From: Deltaproteobacteria bacterium
Lineage (GTDB): Bacteria; Desulfobacterota; B13-G15; RBG-16-54-18
Direction: 5' to 3'
Length of the DNA stretch: 25,901 nt
Assembly: GCA_003646745.1 (NCBI GenBank)
Contig: QMLM01000002.1
Coordinates: 1 to 25,901 of the forward strand
The notes under the pieces are model-generated. The model was not told the origin of the DNA, did no database searches, and worked only from the letters and a program-made list of their open reading frames with translations. This document shows, one piece after another, positions 22,110 through 25,901 of the stretch; the first letter of the stretch is position 1; each line of letters starts with the position of its first letter. Made by a program: the position numbers and the translations under genes.

Positions 22110-22369
22110 TGGGCCCTTATTACCCCATGGATCTCCTGGATGGTGGGAACTGAACCCCGCCATCCAGCCAGAACCCTTTCGTCTTCGTCCTCGACGATGA
22201 TGGTAGGGGTAGAGAGTACACTATAGAAGGCGGCCTCAGCAAGACCATCAGGGGTCTCAAGGTCATAGTAAAGTACCCGAAGACCCTCTCGTTGAAGGAC
22301 ACCCCCTATCTCCTTGGCAGCGGGGCATTTGGGACACTCACTTTTGGTAAATATCTTGATATATCCCAT
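22106..22369 (-). CDS. Glutaredoxin/thioredoxin-like redoxin (NrdH-like)
   Basis: An 87-residue redoxin with the active-site pair C12-P-K-C15 close to the N-terminus (IFTKSECPKCPAAKEI) and the cis-proline loop STPTIIVED. It lacks a signal peptide. It lies between nrdD and nrdG, starting 18 bases after nrdD with AGGGAGG ahead of it, and overlaps nrdG by four bases. Some class III ribonucleotide reductases use a redoxin of this kind, rather than formate, as reductant, so it is probably the electron donor for NrdD. Reduction of the redoxin itself would need a partner that is not in the window. Confidence 0.85.
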   Translation of the reverse strand: MGYIKIFTKSECPKCPAAKEIGGVLQREGLRVLYYDLETPDGLAEAAFYSVLSTPTIIVEDEDERVLAGWRGSVPTIQEIHGVIRAQ

Positions 22370-22387
22370 CCTTGCACCTCCCTATTG

Positions 22388-24529
22388 CTAAGTGAATTCC
22401 ACCTCCGCACCATCCGCCTTCCTCTTCATGAAGCCCTGATTGCGATACCTATCCCTCAACTCCCCCAGTTTCCCCTTGTTCCAGCTGGAGATCTTGGTAA
22501 AGTAGCCGGTGATGCGGGTGATGCCATCTATATCTTCGGAGCCACAATAAGGGCAGCGTTCCCGCAGGCCCCGGGAGGTGCGTGCACACTGATTACATGT
22601 GGTGAACTCTGGGGAGAAGGCGATCTGGTCATTCTGGGTGTGCATAAAGGTCTTTGTTACGAAATTGGCCAAAGACTCAGGCGAAGGCTTCGCCTCCCCC
22701 AACCAAATATGGGTGAGGGAGCCAGCCTCAATGAGAGGATGAAAAAGCCCTTCCTGCCTCACCCTCTCTATAGGATTTATCACGGCGGCATTGCTCAAAT
22801 AAGTGGAGTTGGTGTAATAGACCTCCCCGCGAGCGATATCTCCCTTTACGATGTGACCTGCCTGTGGGGAGTGAAACCTCAAGTCCAGCTTGGCGAACCT
22901 GTAAGCGGTGCTCTCTGCCGGTGTCTGCTCTAAGACAAACCTCATCCCATACTTCTTGCTCATCTTGTCGGCCAATAGCTTCATATGGGCGATCACCTTC
23001 AGACCGAACTTGAAGGCCTCCCTGGAGCTATGCATCTCTTGGCCGGTATGGATCTTGACCATCTCGTTGAGCCCCACCATGCCGATGAGGTAGGTGGCTC
23101 GGTGCATCCTAAGATAAGGCTCACCGTCCTGGCTCATGGTAAGCAAGGCCAGGGGACCCTCCTCCCCCAACGAGAGGAGTCTCTCCAAAAAGGCCTTCTT
23201 CTCCAAATGGGCCTTTACGGCTACCTCCATAAAACGGGAGATATTTTCAAAAAGCCTGGTATCATCCCTTCCAGATATGTAGCCGATGCGGGGCAGATTG
23301 AGAGTGACGTTCTGCAGGGCGCTGTAGCGCATCTTCCATGGCCGCTTGGCATCCTCCAAGTCTGAGGCCTCCAGCTTAAAACTCAACCTGCAGCATTCCG
23401 ATATCTTGGCCGTCTCTCCCCGATCAAAGACAAAGTAGGTATTCCCCTTCTCAGAGGCGGTCTCACATATATGATGCAAAAATTTCTCGTGACCAGGAGT
23501 GATGAAAAAGTCCTCTGTGATATGGACCAAGGGTTTGGGAAAGAAGAAGGGACGACCTGCCCCATCTCCTTCATTGTAGACCTCAAAAAGGGCCCAGACG
23601 AACCGTTGTGCCTCCGTCCTGTAGTCCTTGTATGTCTTGCCGGTAAACTCCCCCTTCGGGCCAATGGCCTCAACGTCACGGAAGTGTTTGGGGACCTCCC
23701 AATATAGGTTGAGGTCAGTGAAGATGGCCTGCCCTCCCCGGGCCACTGCCTGCTGAGAGAACTCAAAGATGAGCATCTGGGCCAGTTGCTTCACCTCCGC
23801 ATCCCCCATTCCTTCCAGATAGGGCGCAAAGAAGATATTTACCGCATCCCATCCAATGGCCCCAGCAAAATGGCTCTGCAGGGCCGCGGCGAACTTTACC
23901 ATATGGGCCAGTAGCACCTCCGGGTGCTTAGCAGGTTTGGCCATGGAAATGGAGTTGGGAAGATTGAGCCCAAATTTCTTGATGTATTCCAGGGATTGAC
24001 CGCTGCAATAGGGGCGGTCGATGAATCCCAAATCGTGCAGATGGATGTCACCCCGCATGTGAGCATCAGCCACCTCTTGAGAGAAGACCTCCAGCAGGGC
24101 ATATTCCTTTTTGATGGTCTCGGCTAAGGTGAGATTTGTGGCCTCAGGCCCATGGGGGACATTGGCGTTCTCTTTGTTAGGGTGCACGATCAATTGATCT
24201 ACATCATATAGAGGCATCCCGAGCCTGGTATGCTGTCTGCGGGCCTCCTCTAGGCCACGCTCAATGAGTTTGGCATCCACCAACTCGCGAATGAGAGGGG
24301 CAGTAACCATATTGATCTTACTGCTTCTGATGATCTCCTCCACCTCCCGGCTGATGGCCTCAGCGGTGTCGGGATCGATAAAGGTCTCCCTCATCAGGGC
24401 ATCTACGATCCTTTGACGGTCCCACCCCTCAATACTCTCCTCAGAGGTGCGCACAAAGAGGGCCATATCAGTGGTATCTCCTGCAGAAATCTCCCTCTGC
24501 CTCTTCCTCAACTCGACTACAGAAATCAT
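22388..24529 (-). CDS. nrdD: Anaerobic (class III) ribonucleoside-triphosphate reductase
   Basis: A 713-residue glycyl-radical enzyme that makes deoxynucleotides without oxygen. An ATP-cone-like allosteric domain lies near residues 20-95. The catalytic barrel follows, with the cysteine segment KISECCRLSF in its C-terminal half. A zinc site is formed by C645, C648, C659 and C662 (CNQC and CPYC), and the glycyl radical site is G675 in RITGYF. The frame is open to 24586, but the ATG at 24529 is favoured because CAGGAGATG precedes it and it lies downstream of the NrdR boxes. It is followed by the redoxin and nrdG genes in one operon. The enzyme implies a strictly or facultatively anaerobic host. 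Confidence 0.96.
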   Translation of the reverse strand: MISVVELRKRQREISAGDTTDMALFVRTSEESIEGWDRQRIVDALMRETFIDPDTAEAISREVEEIIRSSKINMVTAPLIRELVDAKLIERGLEEARRQHTRLGMPLYDVDQLIVHPNKENANVPHGPEATNLTLAETIKKEYALLEVFSQEVADAHMRGDIHLHDLGFIDRPYCSGQSLEYIKKFGLNLPNSISMAKPAKHPEVLLAHMVKFAAALQSHFAGAIGWDAVNIFFAPYLEGMGDAEVKQLAQMLIFEFSQQAVARGGQAIFTDLNLYWEVPKHFRDVEAIGPKGEFTGKTYKDYRTEAQRFVWALFEVYNEGDGAGRPFFFPKPLVHITEDFFITPGHEKFLHHICETASEKGNTYFVFDRGETAKISECCRLSFKLEASDLEDAKRPWKMRYSALQNVTLNLPRIGYISGRDDTRLFENISRFMEVAVKAHLEKKAFLERLLSLGEEGPLALLTMSQDGEPYLRMHRATYLIGMVGLNEMVKIHTGQEMHSSREAFKFGLKVIAHMKLLADKMSKKYGMRFVLEQTPAESTAYRFAKLDLRFHSPQAGHIVKGDIARGEVYYTNSTYLSNAAVINPIERVRQEGLFHPLIEAGSLTHIWLGEAKPSPESLANFVTKTFMHTQNDQIAFSPEFTTCNQCARTSRGLRERCPYCGSEDIDGITRITGYFTKISSWNKGKLGELRDRYRNQGFMKRKADGAEVEFT

Positions 24530-24546
24530 AATAATATCATCTCCTG

Positions 24547-24562
24547 ATGTAATATATTGTAT
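24547..24562. promoter_or_regulatory. NrdR box, start-codon-proximal
   Basis: ATGTAATATATTGTAT matches the NrdR consensus ACACWATATATWGTGT at 12 of 16 positions, with the core AATATATTGT intact. It covers a possible -10 box TACAAT (minus strand 24561-24556). NrdR would repress nrdD when bound here. Confidence 0.65.
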
Positions 24563-24577
24563 TCGAAGAGAGAAATA

Positions 24578-24593
24578 CCACAACATATAGTAT
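24578..24593. promoter_or_regulatory. NrdR box, start-codon-distal
   Basis: CCACAACATATAGTAT matches the NrdR consensus at 13 of 16 positions. The start-to-start distance to the other box is 31 bp, three helical turns, the spacing typical of paired NrdR boxes. It overlaps the possible -35 region of the nrdD promoter. Confidence 0.7.
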
Positions 24594-24600
24594 TAGTCAA

Positions 24601-24629
24601 GAAAAATTTTGCCGTGAACAAAATTTTTC
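24601..24629. repeat. AT-rich inverted repeat between nrdD and the polyferredoxin gene
   Basis: A perfect 11-bp inverted repeat GAAAAATTTTG / CAAAATTTTTC encloses the 7-base loop CCGTGAA. It lies 65 bases after the polyferredoxin stop and just upstream of the NrdR boxes. The stem has a single G-C pair at each end, so as an RNA hairpin it would be weak. It may be a terminator for the upstream gene or a further operator. Confidence 0.45.
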
Positions 24630-24694
24630 CTGATCCAGGAATATAAGCATCATTTTTGTTGGGCGATTGAGAGAGGTGGGAGGGCAACTTTTAA

Positions 24695-25901
24695 TCAGGG
24701 CAGCAGTAGTCCTTCTGCCCTCGATTCTCCCAGGCGGGTGACGATGATGGCAGGCTGGTCCTGGAGGGGGCATTTGTATTCGCATATCCCGCAGCCGATA
24801 CACAGATTTATATCTACATGAGGACGCCTTATCTTTCTGCTGCCCTCTTTGGTCATCACCTCTACTATCTCAAACCTTATGGCCTTTTCAGGAGTTGGGC
24901 AGTGCTCCTCGCACACGATGCACTCTACCCCTTGAGAGTAGGGAATACAACGACTTTTATCGATATAGGCGAGGCCGATTTTGGTGCGGGTTTTCTCCTG
25001 CTGGGAGAGTTTTCTGATGGCTCCGGTGGGGCATACCTGACCGCAGAGGGTACAATAGTACTGACAATAACCGACCCGAAAATCAAGCCTAGGCGTCCAG
25101 ATCCCCTCCAGACCTGCTTCAAGAAAGGAAGGCTGTAGGCCGTTGGTAAGACATACCTTCAGACACTCCCCACAGCGCATACAACGGCGCAGAAACTCCT
25201 CTTCCGCAAGGGCGCCAGGTGGGCGGATCAACCTCCCCTTCCTTCTCTTATAGAGGGGATTGATTCTCAGCAGTGGGACGATGAAGACCCCGGAGACGGC
25301 GGCGGCGATGAACCCGCGTCGGTGCAGATCAATCCCCGCTGTTCTTCTTCTTTTGGTGGGAGAAAAACCGAATCTCACGGCGTCCTGGGGGCATATCTGT
25401 TGACACTGCCCACACAGCACACACTCTGCCTTCTTCCACTGCCCCTTCAGGTCTGCCGCCGCCCCCAGACGGCATTCCTGGACACATAGACCGCAGGAGT
25501 TGCACTCTTCCCCTACCCCCCTTTTGATGGGACTAATCAAGGTGACGATCCCCAGCAGGGCCCCCAGGGGGCAGAGGTGCGTGCACCAAAACCGCCTCCG
25601 ATAGAGGTTTGCCACTAGGATTGCCGCTAACAGAAGACCAACAAAGAGGCCCTGAGAGAAGAAGGGCTGTCGAAAGGCCAGAATATAGCTCTTTAGGAGG
25701 GAATATATGGGCTCGGAAATGGCCCTCACTCCTGGTATATCAATCCGATAGAGGAGGCCGAAGAAGGCATGGGCCATCAGGTTCAGTACCGGCTCCACAG
25801 CCACGGCCAAGGAGCGGATCAGGAGGCAGATGGGATCAAAAATACCCGTTATCTGCAAGGTGAAAAGGGAGCTAACCAATAAAAAAACAAGGATATAGTA
25901 C
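24695..25901 (-). CDS. NapH-like membrane polyferredoxin fused to a NapG-like ferredoxin half (5' end outside the window)
   Basis: The frame runs to the window edge (about 401 residues seen), so the N-terminus is missing. The N-terminal part has membrane segments, the motif CTHLCPLGALLGIV typical of NapH/NosR/CcoG-like proteins, and two ferredoxin motifs (CNSCGLCVQEC and CVLCGQCQQICPQDAV). Then comes an internal twin arginine RRGF (about residues 194-197 of the visible part) followed by a hydrophobic stretch, as at the start of NapG/MauM proteins. The remainder carries CMRCGECLKVC, CTLCGQVCPTGAI, CIVCEEHCP and CIGCGICEYKCP. It probably passes electrons through or along the membrane; donor and acceptor are unknown. 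It is separated from nrdD by a non-coding regulatory stretch and is likely unrelated to it. Confidence 0.8.
   Translation of the reverse strand, partial: YYILVFLLVSSLFTLQITGIFDPICLLIRSLAVAVEPVLNLMAHAFFGLLYRIDIPGVRAISEPIYSLLKSYILAFRQPFFSQGLFVGLLLAAILVANLYRRRFWCTHLCPLGALLGIVTLISPIKRGVGEECNSCGLCVQECRLGAAADLKGQWKKAECVLCGQCQQICPQDAVRFGFSPTKRRRTAGIDLHRRGFIAAAVSGVFIVPLLRINPLYKRRKGRLIRPPGALAEEEFLRRCMRCGECLKVCLTNGLQPSFLEAGLEGIWTPRLDFRVGYCQYYCTLCGQVCPTGAIRKLSQQEKTRTKIGLAYIDKSRCIPYSQGVECIVCEEHCPTPEKAIRFEIVEVMTKEGSRKIRRPHVDINLCIGCGICEYKCPLQDQPAIIVTRLGESRAEGLLLP

Overview
The window looks like a chromosomal segment of a strictly anaerobic bacterium with Wood-Ljungdahl-type C1 metabolism. Its gene content (MetV/MetF, a [NiFe] hydrogenase with hyp genes, an oxygen-sensitive class III ribonucleotide reductase, an aldehyde:ferredoxin oxidoreductase remnant, HD-GYP signalling, a NapH-type polyferredoxin) would fit a Desulfobacterota-like or related deep-branching lineage. 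This placement is an inference from gene content; no rRNA or marker gene in the window decides it. I found no tRNA, rRNA, CRISPR array, IS element or phage gene.

Left end (1-1712): the 3' part of a nitroreductase gene, a decayed aldehyde:ferredoxin oxidoreductase gene of which only about the first 57 codons remain, and an AEC-family permease. Centre-left (1790-9356): the most interesting block. One promoter with a near-consensus Crp/Fnr-type palindrome precedes a compact four-gene unit: [NiFe] hydrogenase small subunit, large subunit, metV and metF. A strong hairpin terminator ends this unit, and hypA-hypB-hypC-hypD-hypE follow. The small subunit has no export signal, so the hydrogenase should be cytosolic. 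Its fusion into one transcription unit with both subunits of methylenetetrahydrofolate reductase, with no HdrABC, MvhD or RnfC2 gene between them, suggests an enzyme that reduces methylene-tetrahydrofolate directly with H2.

Middle (9411-17273): ndk, a small conserved-looking Cys-rich protein, a HEAT-repeat ORF fused in origin to a frameshifted GGDEF gene, a DUF3568-RlpA fusion lipoprotein, a 340-bp divergent regulatory region with a sigma-54-type promoter, a REC-PAS-PAS-HD-GYP c-di-GMP phosphodiesterase, a YbaK-type deacylase, a DUF1614 membrane protein and rlmN.

Right (17260-25901, all on the minus strand): a proteostasis operon (PCC/DUF296 protein, Hsp20, Lon, and a hypothetical protein) with its own good sigma-70 promoter. 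Upstream of it lies an anaerobic ribonucleotide reductase operon (nrdD, a CPKC redoxin, nrdG) controlled by two NrdR boxes spaced 31 bp apart. The window closes inside a NapH-like membrane polyferredoxin fused to a NapG-like ferredoxin half.
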